From Enterovibrio baiacu (GTDB lineage Bacteria > Pseudomonadota > Gammaproteobacteria > Enterobacterales > Vibrionaceae): DNA of 64,000 nt. The position numbers and the translations under genes are program-made. Positions 17,188 to 25,570 of this stretch are shown here, piece after piece. The stretch is taken from contig NZ_SCHN01000017.1 of the NCBI RefSeq assembly GCF_004120195.1, positions 62,001 through 126,000 of the forward strand, in the 5' to 3' direction. The notes beneath the pieces are model-generated. The model worked only from the letters and a program-made list of their open reading frames with translations. It searched no databases and had not been told where the DNA came from. Numbering within the stretch: the first letter of the stretch is position 1; every line of letters starts with the position of its first letter.

Positions 17188-18261
17188 TTACTTGCCCTCT
17201 GCGCTTTTCGCTGCGGTGAGATCATTCACTTTTGTGCCATCTCGCATGCTAACAAGGCCTTGCACAACAATGCGATCGCCCAATGCTAATCCACTCTCAA
17301 CGGTCACTTTGTTATCGACACGCGCGCCCAATTTCACTTCGGTACGCTTGGCAATACCATCATCACCCACAAGGTAAACAAAACGCTTCGTGCCCGAATA
17401 TTCGATCGCTTGAACAGGGATCACTGACGAGATCTGCGGTTTAAAATCCAACAGGGCTTCCATCATCATGCCAGGACGAAGCAAGTCACCTTGGTTGTCG
17501 ATGTTGATGCGAGCGCGAAGGTTAAGCGAGTCATTGTTGACGCGTGAATCCACCGCCGTCAGCTGCCCCTCAAACGCTTGGTCGCGCCATGCTTTCGAAC
17601 GTGCTGTTACTTTGATGTCTTTGTTCAGATCGCTGAAGTACTGCTCTGGCACATTCACGTCTAACTGCATCAATGAAAGATCATCCAGGTTCAACAAGGC
17701 TTCCCCCGCAGAAACTAACTGTCCTCGCGTAATGTCCACTAGGCCAACGGTACCAGAAAAAGGCGCTTTAATATGGTGGTCGTTGAAGTCAGCCGTGGCA
17801 GCATCCAGACGGGCTTTCGCCACATCAACGCTTGCCTGTTGGGCATCCAATTCTGTTTTGGTTAATGCGCCGCGCTGAACCAGCTTGCTGTATTCACGCA
17901 ACTTACGCACTTCGTCTTTATGGAACGCTTGCGCTTCGGCCAGAGCCGCTTGTGATTTCGCGGTATCCAGTGTTAGAAGCGATGCGCCCTCTTCCACTTT
18001 TTCACCCGCGGTAACGTAAATTGCCGAAATCTTCCCACCCACTTCCGGCGCAATCACCACAGAGTGTTCAGATTTAAGGTTACCAATCAAAGAAAGGCTT
18101 CGAGAAACCGGGTGGGCTTCCACTTTCGAGGTCGCAACCGCAATCGCAGGACGCGTCGGTTTCGCAGACGACTGGCCCGCGGCTTCGGAGTTTTTTTGCC
18201 AGACAAAGACACTGGCAGCACCTATAACGACAAGGGCTGTGAAAAGGGCTTTTGTTTTCAT
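17188..18261 (-). CDS. RND efflux periplasmic adaptor subunit
   Basis: A 357-residue membrane-fusion protein: an N-terminal hydrophobic anchor (ALFTALVVIGAASVFVWQ), a biotinyl-lipoyl half (SVVIAPEVGGKISAIYVTAGEKVEEG), a helical hairpin, the second lipoyl half (IKAPFSGTVGLVDITRGQLVSAGE) and a beta-barrel/proximal domain (LRPGMMMEALL). It bridges the permease and an outer-membrane channel. ATG 18261 is chosen because the 15 upstream codons lack adaptor features; the ribosome site is weak. It is the first gene of a two-gene operon divergent from the tRNA-Tyr array. Confidence 0.92.
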   Translation of the reverse strand: MKTKALFTALVVIGAASVFVWQKNSEAAGQSSAKPTRPAIAVATSKVEAHPVSRSLSLIGNLKSEHSVVIAPEVGGKISAIYVTAGEKVEEGASLLTLDTAKSQAALAEAQAFHKDEVRKLREYSKLVQRGALTKTELDAQQASVDVAKARLDAATADFNDHHIKAPFSGTVGLVDITRGQLVSAGEALLNLDDLSLMQLDVNVPEQYFSDLNKDIKVTARSKAWRDQAFEGQLTAVDSRVNNDSLNLRARINIDNQGDLLRPGMMMEALLDFKPQISSVIPVQAIEYSGTKRFVYLVGDDGIAKRTEVKLGARVDNKVTVESGLALGDRIVVQGLVSMRDGTKVNDLTAAKSAEGK

Positions 18262-18463
18262 TTTATAAACCAAGAAGAACAACTCGCCATAGTCTACTCG
18301 ATGCACCTTTTACGTGCGGTAAAGAAATGTAAATCCATGGAAGTTTTTGCTATCGACAGAATGTATTAACTTACGAGATTGGAAAGAAATTTGACCAGTT
18401 CGCTCGCCTTTTCATCATGGCGTTGAAAAAACCAGCAAACGCATCGTATTTTAGAGAAAATAC

Positions 18464-18491
18464 TTTACAGCACGGACGTGTTTGATAATAT
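18464..18491 (+). promoter_or_regulatory. Promoter of the tRNA-Tyr array
   Basis: -35 TTTACA (18464-18469), 16-bp spacer, -10 TAATAT (18486-18491), then a GC-rich discriminator GCGCCCC, a pattern of stable-RNA promoters under stringent control. The first tRNA begins 16 bp later. Confidence 0.7.
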
Positions 18492-18506
18492 GCGCCCCGC
18501 ACTTGT

Positions 18507-18591
18507 GGTGGGATTCCCGAGTGGCCAAAGGGATCAGACTGTAAATCTGACGGCTCCGCCTTCGAAGGTTCGAATCCTTCTCCCACCACCA
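18507..18591 (+). tRNA. tRNA-Tyr (GTA), copy 1
   Basis: An 85-nt class II tRNA. Acceptor GGTGGGA pairs with TCCCACC before the encoded ACCA end; anticodon GTA sits in ACTGTAAAT; a long variable arm (GACGGCTCCGCC region) is typical for bacterial tRNA-Tyr; the T-arm has GGTTCGAATCC. Confidence 0.97.
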
Positions 18592-18657
18592 TCATTCGCT
18601 TTGTGGCTTGATGGAAACATTAAGAGCGCAACGCAACAGAGAAAAAGAAAAACTCGT

Positions 18658-18742
18658 GGTGGGATTCCCGAGTGGCCAAAGGGATCAGACTGTAAATCTG
18701 ACGGCTCCGCCTTCGAAGGTTCGAATCCTTCTCCCACCACCA
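18658..18742 (+). tRNA. tRNA-Tyr (GTA), copy 2
   Basis: Identical to copy 1. It is separated from it by a 66-bp spacer that is almost the same as the next two spacers, so the array grew by duplicating a unit of about 151 bp. Confidence 0.97.
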
Positions 18743-18809
18743 TCATTCGCCTTGTGGCTTGATGGGTAACATTAAGAGCGCAATGCAATATAGAAAAAGA
18801 AAAACTCGT

Positions 18810-18894
18810 GGTGGGATTCCCGAGTGGCCAAAGGGATCAGACTGTAAATCTGACGGCTCCGCCTTCGAAGGTTCGAATCCTTCTCCCACCACCA
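18810..18894 (+). tRNA. tRNA-Tyr (GTA), copy 3
   Basis: Identical to copies 1 and 2; anticodon GTA, long variable arm, encoded CCA. Confidence 0.97.
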
Positions 18895-18961
18895 TCATTC
18901 GCCTTGCGGCTTGATGGGCAACATTAAGAACGCAACGCAACATAGAAAAAGAAAAACTCGT

Positions 18962-19046
18962 GGTGGGATTCCCGAGTGGCCAAAGGGATCAGACTGTAAA
19001 TCTGACGGCTCCGCCTTCGAAGGTTCGAATCCTTCTCCCACCACCA
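18962..19046 (+). tRNA. tRNA-Tyr (GTA), copy 4
   Basis: Identical to copies 1-3; last of the array and followed 7 bp later by the terminator. Confidence 0.97.
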
Positions 19047-19053
19047 TCATTGC

Positions 19054-19082
19054 AAAAGCCAGCTCATTGAGCTGGCTTTTTT
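19054..19082 (+). terminator. Terminator of the tRNA-Tyr array
   Basis: Stem AAAAGCCAGCTC / GAGCTGGCTTTT with a short ATT loop and a six-T tail. Confidence 0.92.
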
Positions 19083-19169
19083 GCGTTTAATCATCGTCAC
19101 TTTGCGCTGAATACGTCGGTGTTGGGCGCTATCGACAATGAATTAGCTGCGGCGTAGATTCCACGTAGC

Positions 19170-20138
19170 TTAGATGCTCAAAGCTTCTCTGCCATGCGGC
19201 GTCCACAAATCTTGCTCTGGCCCTTTTGGCACAATGCGCGTTGGGTTGATGTTCGCGTGGCTGTAGTAGTAGTGGCGTTTGATGTGTTCCATGTTCACCG
19301 TGTCTGCCACGCCTTCCACTTGATACAACTCTTTCATGTAATTGAAGATATTGCAGTAATCCGCAATACGCTGGCGGTTACACTTAAAGTGACCCACGTA
19401 CACGGCATCGAAACGTACTAACGTGGTGAACAATCGCCAATCCGCTTCTGTGATGCGTCCGCCCGTCAGGAAGCGATGCGTCGCCAAATGCTCGTCAAGG
19501 CAATCTAGTGTGCCAAAGAGCTGATCAAATGCGCTTTCATACGCCTCTTGCGTGGTCGCGAACCCACAGCGGTAAACACCGTTATTCACGTTCGGATAAA
19601 TCGTCGCATTCCACTCTTCAATGCTGTTTCGTAACGCATCCGGGTAGTAATCGTCCGTGTTCCCTGTCAGGCCATTGAATGCCGTGTTAAACATACGAAT
19701 GATTTCAGACGACTCGTTGCTCACGATGGTCTCTGTCTTTTTGTCCCAAAGCACCGGCACGGTAACACGCCCGGTGTAATCGCTTTTGGCTTTGGTATAG
19801 AGCTGATGCATGAAGTCAAAACCGTACAGCGATTCTGGTTCATCAAATGCCCAGCCGCTTTCCAGCATGTCAGCACTGACAATACTGAGGCCAATGTGCG
19901 ATTCAAGCCCTTTGAGTTTGCGGAAAATCAGCGTGCGGTGTGCCCAAGGGCACGCGAGAGAAACATAGAGGTGATAACGGCCAGACTCAGCAGAAAACCC
20001 AGCATCACCGGTAGGGCCAGCCTCACCGTTTGGTGTTACCCAAGAACGAAAACCCGCATCTTCTCGAACAAATTTACCGTTTGACGCTTTGGTGTCATAC
20101 CAAACGTCATGCCAAACGCCGTCAACTAACTTACCCAT
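19170..20138 (-). CDS. yqjG: Glutathionyl-hydroquinone reductase (YqjG/ECM4-type GST)
   Basis: A 322-residue xi-class glutathione transferase that removes glutathione from glutathionyl-hydroquinones. The catalytic Cys is in YVSLACPWAHRTLI at about 58-70; VPVLWDKKTETIVSNESSEIIRMF is the thioredoxin-fold glutathione-binding cis-Pro and ESS motif; the helical C-domain contains NNGVYRCGFATTQEAYE and LTEADWRLFTTLVRFDAVYVGHFKCN, the family signature. Length is as in E. coli YqjG. It is a lone gene on the minus strand. Confidence 0.95.
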   Translation of the reverse strand: MGKLVDGVWHDVWYDTKASNGKFVREDAGFRSWVTPNGEAGPTGDAGFSAESGRYHLYVSLACPWAHRTLIFRKLKGLESHIGLSIVSADMLESGWAFDEPESLYGFDFMHQLYTKAKSDYTGRVTVPVLWDKKTETIVSNESSEIIRMFNTAFNGLTGNTDDYYPDALRNSIEEWNATIYPNVNNGVYRCGFATTQEAYESAFDQLFGTLDCLDEHLATHRFLTGGRITEADWRLFTTLVRFDAVYVGHFKCNRQRIADYCNIFNYMKELYQVEGVADTVNMEHIKRHYYYSHANINPTRIVPKGPEQDLWTPHGREALSI

Positions 20139-20300
20139 TATGCTTCTCCCTTATTTCCATAGAGAAAGTATAAAAAGTAAGGCAAAGAAAGTCGGCATGA
20201 CAAACTTGTTAGTGTTGTTCTAGATTTTTGAACAAGATGCACAGCCATATTGGACATCAACAGCTTTCAGTTCAACAAAGCATCAAAGCGAGAAACAAAT

Positions 20301-20322
20301 CGGGCTGCACATGTGCAGCCCG
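20301..20322 (-). terminator. Palindromic terminator after the small lipoprotein gene
   Basis: CGGGCTGCAC / ATGTGCAGCCCG forms a near-perfect palindrome; the minus-strand transcript continues into a T-rich stretch (ATTTGTTTC). It lies 20 bp past the stop. Confidence 0.65.
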
Positions 20323-20342
20323 ACAAAGAGTTCCCAATACAT

Positions 20343-20774
20343 CTAACTTTGTTTACCGCCAAGGTAACTGATATTAAAGGTCACATTGCTGGCTTCACTG
20401 CCATCAGGGTAGGATTCGTTGATGGTGATTTCATCGTCTTCGATTTCAAAACGGATCGTCGGATCTTGCGCCTGATCGCGCCAGCGTCCTTCGTTTTGAG
20501 ACCAAATCGCGCGGGTCTTGTTCACTTTACAGCGAACGTGCCATTTACCGCCATCATCGGGACGTCGGTAAGAGATGTAGTAAACATCGAGCTCGGTTTC
20601 GGCTTCTACAACCACTTTATCCACGGTCATGACGGTTGGGCTTTTCTTCTTGATCGCGGCAATACTGGCTTTGCATATTTGCTCTGTGGTGAAGTCTCCA
20701 TACTCCCCGCAGCCGGACAGCATCGCAGTCACGAGCACCGCCAAACTGGCTTTAAACAAGGTCATTGTTCTCAT
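20343..20774 (-). CDS. Small putative lipoprotein of unknown function
   Basis: A 143-residue protein with a lipoprotein signal: hydrophobic LFKASLAVLVTAM then the lipobox LSGC at about residues 19-22. The mature part has two further Cys (QICKAS, HVRCKV) and a beta-rich pattern ending in EIEDDEITINESYPDGSEASNVTFNISY. No known domain was recognised. GGAGG lies six bases before the chosen ATG. It probably sits in a membrane facing the periplasm. Confidence 0.78.
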   Translation of the reverse strand: MRTMTLFKASLAVLVTAMLSGCGEYGDFTTEQICKASIAAIKKKSPTVMTVDKVVVEAETELDVYYISYRRPDDGGKWHVRCKVNKTRAIWSQNEGRWRDQAQDPTIRFEIEDDEITINESYPDGSEASNVTFNISYLGGKQS

Positions 20775-21016
20775 TAATTGCCTCCGTCACGTCGTGAAAC
20801 ACCACAACAAAGAAACCGCGAGCAACGCGTTGATTGTCAATCAATCTGTATCTAGCGCATTATTTTGTTTACAGCATAGTTGCAAACACAAGATTTCGCT
20901 TCTATGACGATACAGAAGCTTCGGCTTACTCACTGTTTTCTCAGCCCAAATGCGCTGAGATGCGGTACACTGGTTATCGCTCGACGTATTTCACAAACAA
21001 AGAGAAGAAAAAGCGA

Positions 21017-21823
21017 ATGAAAGTCATCTCATTTAATATCAATGGTCTACGCGCCCGCCTTCATCAACTCCAAGCCCTGATCGAAAAACACCAACCCGAT
21101 GTGATTGGCTTGCAGGAAATCAAAGTACACGACGAAGCATTTCCGCTCGAAGACGTCGAAGCCATGGGTTACAAGGTGTATTTTCACGGCCAAAAAGCCC
21201 ACTACGGTGTGGCAATGTTGTGTAAAGAAGAACCTATCAAGGTGCTAAAAGGCTTCCCAACGGACGAGGAAGACGCACAACGCCGCATGATCATAGCAAC
21301 ATTCAAGCAAGAAGACGGCAGTGAAGTGACCGTACTGAATGGCTACTTCCCACAAGGCGAAAACATCGCCCATGAAACCAAGTACCCAGCCAAGATTAAG
21401 TTCTACAAAGATTTGATGACATACCTCAACGACGCACACACCAATGACGAAAACGTGATTGTGATGGGCGACATCAACATCAGCCCTATCGATCTTGATA
21501 TCGGTATCGGCGACGTCAACCGAAAACGCTGGCTGAAAACCGGTAAGTGTTCGTTCCAACCCGAAGAACGTGAAATGCTCGCGACTTTGATGAACTGGGG
21601 CTTTGTAGACACCTTCCGCCAGCAATACCCAGACGCAGACGACAAGTTCTCGTGGTTCGATTACCGCTCACGCGGCTTCGACGACAACCGCGGCCTGCGC
21701 ATCGATGTGGTACTTGCCACCGCCCCGCTCGCGGCGAAATGCATCGATACCGGCATTGATTACGAACTGCGTGGCATTGAAAAGCCATCCGACCACGCGC
21801 CGATTTGGGCGGAATTTAAGTAA
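21017..21823 (+). CDS. xthA: Exodeoxyribonuclease III
   Basis: A 268-residue AP endonuclease / 3'-5' exonuclease of base-excision repair, the same length as the E. coli enzyme. Motifs: [15 protein letters not shown] (metal/Asn), LQEIKV (metal-binding Glu about 34), [17 protein letters not shown] (catalytic Asp/Asn), and [10 protein letters not shown] at the end with the catalytic His at about 260. ATG 21017 is chosen by homology; the frame opens earlier at 20834. It converges on the ABC-importer operon across a terminator. Confidence 0.97.
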   Translation: MKVISFNINGLRARLHQLQALIEKHQPDVIGLQEIKVHDEAFPLEDVEAMGYKVYFHGQKAHYGVAMLCKEEPIKVLKGFPTDEEDAQRRMIIATFKQEDGSEVTVLNGYFPQGENIAHETKYPAKIKFYKDLMTYLNDAHTNDENVIVMGDINISPIDLDIGIGDVNRKRWLKTGKCSFQPEEREMLATLMNWGFVDTFRQQYPDADDKFSWFDYRSRGFDDNRGLRIDVVLATAPLAAKCIDTGIDYELRGIEKPSDHAPIWAEFK

Positions 21824-21898
21824 TTCAGGGTCGAGAAAGAGCAGAGTCTAGTCGCGAGTAAAAGCCTAAAGCGAAAAGCGATTCTGCCTCCTCAACAT

Positions 21899-21928
21899 AA
21901 AAAGCCAGCACTCTCATGCTGGCTTTTT
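21899..21928. terminator. Bidirectional terminator between xthA and hisM
   Basis: Stem AAAAGCCAGCA / TGCTGGCTTTT with loop CTCTCA and a T tail on the plus strand; the A run serves the minus strand. It shares the AAAGCCAGC stem with terminators at 13998 and 19054. Confidence 0.85.
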
Positions 21929-21972
21929 CTTTATCTGCTCTTTTGATCTTTCTCGATTCTCGCAATCTGCAG

Positions 21973-22695
21973 TTAACTCTCCAACGGCCTCAAATGTCTA
22001 TGCCAGCGTTTTTCCAAACGCTTAAAGCCATACACAATCGTGAACGTGAGGCACAAGTAAATCGCAGCCACAAACAGGAAGGCATCAAACGGGGCGTAGA
22101 AACGCGCGTAGATGTCTCGTGCTGCGCCTGTGAGGTCGATAATGGTCACGACAGACGCAATGGAGCTGGCGTGAAGCATGAAGATGACTTCGTTGCTGTA
22201 CGCAGGCAGCGCGCGACGGAATGATGATGGCAGGATGATGCGGCGCAAAATGGTGAAGCGCGACATACCATAGGCCATGCCAGCTTCGATTTCGCCGCGT
22301 GGGGTTGCCATCATGGCGCCGCGCAGAATTTCAGTGGTGTATGCCGCGGTATTGAGCACAAACGCCAACAAACACGGGTAGAAGGCATCTTCAACAATCG
22401 CCCAGAACATGGACTGTTGAATGCCTTCAATGGTCGCCACACCGTAGTAGATCAAATACAGCTGAATCAACAGTGGCGTGCCACGGAAAATGTAAACATA
22501 AACCCAAACTGGACGGTTAATCCACGGGTTTTTAGAGGTTCTAGCCACCGCCAAAGGCACAGATAAAATCAGGCCTAAAAACAGGGAAAGCACCACCAAT
22601 TGAACAGTCACCGTCAACCCACTCCAGTAATGAAGAATGGTGGTTGAAGTGAAAATCTCGTTCTGATCGAGAAAGGCATACAGTGATTCTAACAT
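21973..22695 (-). CDS. hisM: Basic amino-acid ABC importer permease (HisM-type)
   Basis: A 240-residue inner-membrane permease with about five helices and the EAA loop (GEIEAGMAYGMSRFTILRRIILP) that docks to the ATPase. WVYVYIFRGTPLLIQLYLIYYG and LPAYSNEVIFMLHASSIAS align by eye with HisM of the histidine/lysine-arginine-ornithine system. It is the last gene of a four-gene operon, 10 bp after hisQ. Confidence 0.9.
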   Translation of the reverse strand: MLESLYAFLDQNEIFTSTTILHYWSGLTVTVQLVVLSLFLGLILSVPLAVARTSKNPWINRPVWVYVYIFRGTPLLIQLYLIYYGVATIEGIQQSMFWAIVEDAFYPCLLAFVLNTAAYTTEILRGAMMATPRGEIEAGMAYGMSRFTILRRIILPSSFRRALPAYSNEVIFMLHASSIASVVTIIDLTGAARDIYARFYAPFDAFLFVAAIYLCLTFTIVYGFKRLEKRWHRHLRPLES

Positions 22696-22705
22696 TCCGC
22701 TCTCC

Positions 22706-23407
22706 TTAGCCTCTTACCACACCCGCGCTGAACTTACGTTCCAGACGCTTTAGGCCAAGTTCCGACACCGAGGTGATCAACAGATACACGATGGCAACCG
22801 GGATGAAGAATTTAAACGGTTCATTCACCGCACCCGCCGCTTCTTTCGCAAGGCGCGTCATGTCCGCCAAACCAATGACAGAAACCAATGCGGTGGTTTT
22901 CACCAACACCAGCCAGTTGTTACCAATACCCGGTAAGGCATGGCGCATCATCTGAGGGAACATGATGCGACGGAAGACCATCCAGTTGTTCATGCCATAC
23001 GCCGTACCCGCTTCTAGCTGACCACGGTCAACCGCAAGGAATGCGCCGCGGAAGGTTTCCGCCATGTAGGCACCGAAAATGAAACCTATAGTAGACACAC
23101 CGGCAGTGAACTCGTCGACGTTAAAGAAAACATCGATTTCATAGCTGTCATAGAGCCAATCAGAAAAGTTGTTGAGCATGATCTGAACGCCGAAGAAGAT
23201 CAGCAACATCAGTACCAAGTCAGGCACGCCGCGAACCACGGTGGAATACACTGTTGCTGCGCCACGCGCGATGCGATTTTTTGAGAGACGCGCCATTGCT
23301 GTTATCAAGCCCAGCAACAATGCGATCACTGCTGATAACACCGCCAATTGAACGGTCAGAATTGCGCCCATAAATATGGAAGGGCCATAACCATGCAGAT
23401 CTAACAT
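22706..23407 (-). CDS. hisQ: Basic amino-acid ABC importer permease (HisQ-type)
   Basis: A 233-residue permease: VVRGVPDLVLMLLIFFGVQI, GFIFGAYMAETFRGAFLAVDRGQLEAGTAYGMNNWMVFRRIMFPQMMRHALPGIGNNWLV contains the EAA loop and is very close to HisQ. It pairs with HisM in the membrane. The ATG at 23407 has a strong AGGAGG; the frame continues further upstream but through the intergenic hairpins. It lies 160 bp downstream of the binding-protein gene. Confidence 0.92.
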   Translation of the reverse strand: MLDLHGYGPSIFMGAILTVQLAVLSAVIALLLGLITAMARLSKNRIARGAATVYSTVVRGVPDLVLMLLIFFGVQIMLNNFSDWLYDSYEIDVFFNVDEFTAGVSTIGFIFGAYMAETFRGAFLAVDRGQLEAGTAYGMNNWMVFRRIMFPQMMRHALPGIGNNWLVLVKTTALVSVIGLADMTRLAKEAAGAVNEPFKFFIPVAIVYLLITSVSELGLKRLERKFSAGVVRG

Positions 23408-23450
23408 CCTTTCCTCCTGCACGTAAAAACCGATGTCACCCAATCGGTCA

Positions 23451-23475
23451 AAAGGGAGCACGTCCTGCTCCCTTT
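23451..23475 (-). promoter_or_regulatory. Intercistronic hairpin upstream of hisQ
   Basis: AAAGGGAGCA / TGCTCCCTTT (10 bp stem, 5-base loop), 43 bp upstream of the hisQ start. On the transcript strand only four T follow, so it is at most a weak attenuating terminator; it may also block 3' exonucleases. Confidence 0.6.
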
Positions 23476-23520
23476 GGAACATTCTGCTTGTCGTTGATAA
23501 GCAGAGTATTGCTTTGGCGT

Positions 23521-23555
23521 GTGAGTGAAGGTTCACCCTGTGGACCTTCACTCAC
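23521..23555 (-). promoter_or_regulatory. Stable hairpin just after the binding-protein gene
   Basis: A perfect 12-bp stem GTGAGTGAAGGT / ACCTTCACTCAC with an 11-base loop, 12 bp beyond the binding-protein stop codon and with no T run. In periplasmic importer operons such hairpins protect the upstream message, so more binding protein than permease is made. Confidence 0.75.
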
Positions 23556-23567
23556 CATACCGAGTCA

Positions 23568-24332
23568 TTACATTTTGATGTTGTACTTGAAGTACTTGTT
23601 CATGATCTCTTCGTATGTGCCGTTTGCTTTCACTTCATCCAGTGATTTGTTGAAGATAGCCAGTAGGTCTTTATCACGCTTACGCATTGCAGCACCTACA
23701 CCGCCACCCAGTTGGATGTTCTCGCCAACGGTTTTGAAGTTCGCACCGTCAGAAGCACCCAAAATTGCGGCTTCACCTACAGGGAAATCAATCAGAACCA
23801 AATCAAGACGGCCGCCTTGCAGGTCAAGCACCAAGTCATCACCGGTTGTGTAACGCTTAATTTCAGCCACTTTGCCGAAGGTGTCGGTCGCGTGGTTGTC
23901 TTGAATTGTACCGCGCTGAACACCGATACGCTTACCTTCCAGTGAAGCAACGTCACTTGGGTTTACGTTTGATGCTTTTGGTGCGAAGTAACCGCTTGGC
24001 GTGTTGTAGTAAGGCTTAGTGAAAGCAACTTGCTTCGCACGCTCTTCGGTGATCGACATTGAAGAGAAAATAACGTCATACTTACGCGCTTTAAGACCTG
24101 GAATGATGCCATCCCATGCCTGAACGACCCAGCTACAGTTTAGCTTGGCGTTTTCACACACAGCGTTACCCAGATCCACCTCAAAACCGGTCAAGGTGCC
24201 ATCTGGCGCTTTGTATTCGAATGGTTCGTAAGGAACGTCAACAGCGATGCGAACATCTGTCCATTCTTTAGCTTGAACTGCTGTCGCGCCAAGTGCTGCT
24301 GTTACGGCAGCTGCAACTAACCACTTTTTCAT
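23568..24332 (-). CDS. Periplasmic basic amino-acid-binding protein (HisJ/ArgT-type)
   Basis: A 254-residue type II periplasmic binding protein: signal peptide about 1-21 (VTAALGATAVQA), then VRIAVDVPYEPFEYKAPDGTLTGFEVDLGNAVCENAKLNC. The close Cys pair is the disulfide seen in HisJ/ArgT. DVIFSSMSITEERAKQVAFTKPYY carries ligand-contact residues. The ligand is likely arginine, histidine, lysine or ornithine. The gene lies between the ATPase and the permeases; the hairpin after it fits its higher expression. Confidence 0.92.
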   Translation of the reverse strand: MKKWLVAAAVTAALGATAVQAKEWTDVRIAVDVPYEPFEYKAPDGTLTGFEVDLGNAVCENAKLNCSWVVQAWDGIIPGLKARKYDVIFSSMSITEERAKQVAFTKPYYNTPSGYFAPKASNVNPSDVASLEGKRIGVQRGTIQDNHATDTFGKVAEIKRYTTGDDLVLDLQGGRLDLVLIDFPVGEAAILGASDGANFKTVGENIQLGGGVGAAMRKRDKDLLAIFNKSLDEVKANGTYEEIMNKYFKYNIKM

Positions 24333-24446
24333 CTTAATGTCTCCTTAGGTACTTAACACGGACGGCAAAACTCCATCGCCATCCGCCGTATTGTCACATT
24401 TGCGTTGATTTGCTCTCTATTAGTATTAGCAAACACAAACGGAAAA

Positions 24447-25217
24447 TTAGTAAATTGACGATATAAACTGTTGTAAACGCTCTGACTCAGGGTTGCTGAA
24501 GAGCTTTTCAGGGTGCCCTTGTTCTTCCACAAGGCCTTGGTGCAAGAACATCACATGGTTAGACACATCACGCGCAAACGCCATTTCGTGCGTCACAACC
24601 AACATGGTGCGCCCTTCTTCTGCCAAGATCTTCATCACGTTCAACACTTCACCGACCAACTCAGGGTCAAGTGCTGAGGTTGGCTCATCAAACAGCAAAG
24701 CTTCTGGCTCAACCGCCAATGCGCGCGCAATCGCGGCACGCTGCTGTTGACCACCAGAAAGGTGTCCTGGGTAGTAATCACGGCGTTCGTACAAACCAAC
24801 ACGCTGCAAGTAGGCTTCTGCGCGCTCAATGGCTTCTGCTTTTGGGACACCGAGAACATGGATAGGGGCTTCGATGACGTTTTCCATCACCGTCATGTGA
24901 GACCAAAGGTTAAACCCTTGGAAAACCATCGCGAGACGAGAGCGAATGCGTTGCACTTGCTTGTCACTCACGGGCACAGCAACACCGCCGCGCCCCGGCT
25001 TCATTTCGATCAATTCACCATTGACCCAAATTTCACCGCTGGTAGGTGTTTCGAGGAGGTTGATACAGCGAAGAAACGTACTCTTACCTGAGCCGGAAGA
25101 GCCGATAATAGAAATAACATCGCCGCCGTTAGCGTCGAGAGAGATCCCTTTCAATACTTCATGTTGACCAAATGTTTTGTGAAGGTCTTTAATTTGCAGC
25201 GCTACTGCTTCGCTCAT
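24447..25217 (-). CDS. hisP: Basic amino-acid ABC importer ATPase (HisP-type)
   Basis: A 256-residue ABC ATPase: Walker A GSSGSGKST, Q-loop MVFQGFNLWSHMTV, signature LSGGQQQRAAIARAL, Walker B ALLFDEPTSALDPE and switch VVTHEMAFA. The VNGELIEM..GRGGVAVPVSDKQVQRIRSRL insertion is typical of HisP/AotP rather than GlnQ. It is the first gene of the operon. ATG 25217 follows AGGAG; the longer frame to 25259 is unlikely. The gap to the binding-protein gene is 114 bp. Confidence 0.92.
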   Translation of the reverse strand: MSEAVALQIKDLHKTFGQHEVLKGISLDANGGDVISIIGSSGSGKSTFLRCINLLETPTSGEIWVNGELIEMKPGRGGVAVPVSDKQVQRIRSRLAMVFQGFNLWSHMTVMENVIEAPIHVLGVPKAEAIERAEAYLQRVGLYERRDYYPGHLSGGQQQRAAIARALAVEPEALLFDEPTSALDPELVGEVLNVMKILAEEGRTMLVVTHEMAFARDVSNHVMFLHQGLVEEQGHPEKLFSNPESERLQQFISSIY

Positions 25218-25570
25218 GCGCCTGACTCCTGTCATTTTTTTTGCACGTTCAATGTGCACACATTCGGCTGTGTGTTGTTGTTATTTGCCTATTCACTTTT
25301 TTGGGGTCAGCGCTTATTTGACTAAGTTGTAACTTTCTCACGTGTTACAACACATTCCACTACTGAAGCCCATTTCTTTGAAAATAACATCCATTACTTC
25401 CAGCAGCAACAATTTGTTAACCTTCCACAAATTAAAATTTAAGTCATATAAATCGCATAAATAATCAGAGCGATTTTTGTGCACTGCGTCGATATCATTG
25501 ATGCATAGTTAGGGTTAGTGTAGGGTGTAATCGGTGAAAAATACTCTTTAAATTCAATAACGAGAGATTC
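25218..25570. other. Divergent regulatory region, hisP / binding protein
   Basis: 353 bases with no supported gene. It is AT-rich toward the right (AAATTAAAATTT; CATATAAATCGCATAAATAATCAG), where promoters and ARG-box-like half sites could lie, but no clear full ArgR operator could be read. Confidence 0.4.

Noticed and set aside
19170-20138. Ordinary glutathione transferase
   Set aside because: The CPWAHR catalytic Cys motif and length identify the glutathionyl-hydroquinone reductase class.
25218-25570. Clear ArgR operator upstream of hisP
   Set aside because: Only half-site-like words were seen; no paired ARG boxes at the required spacing.
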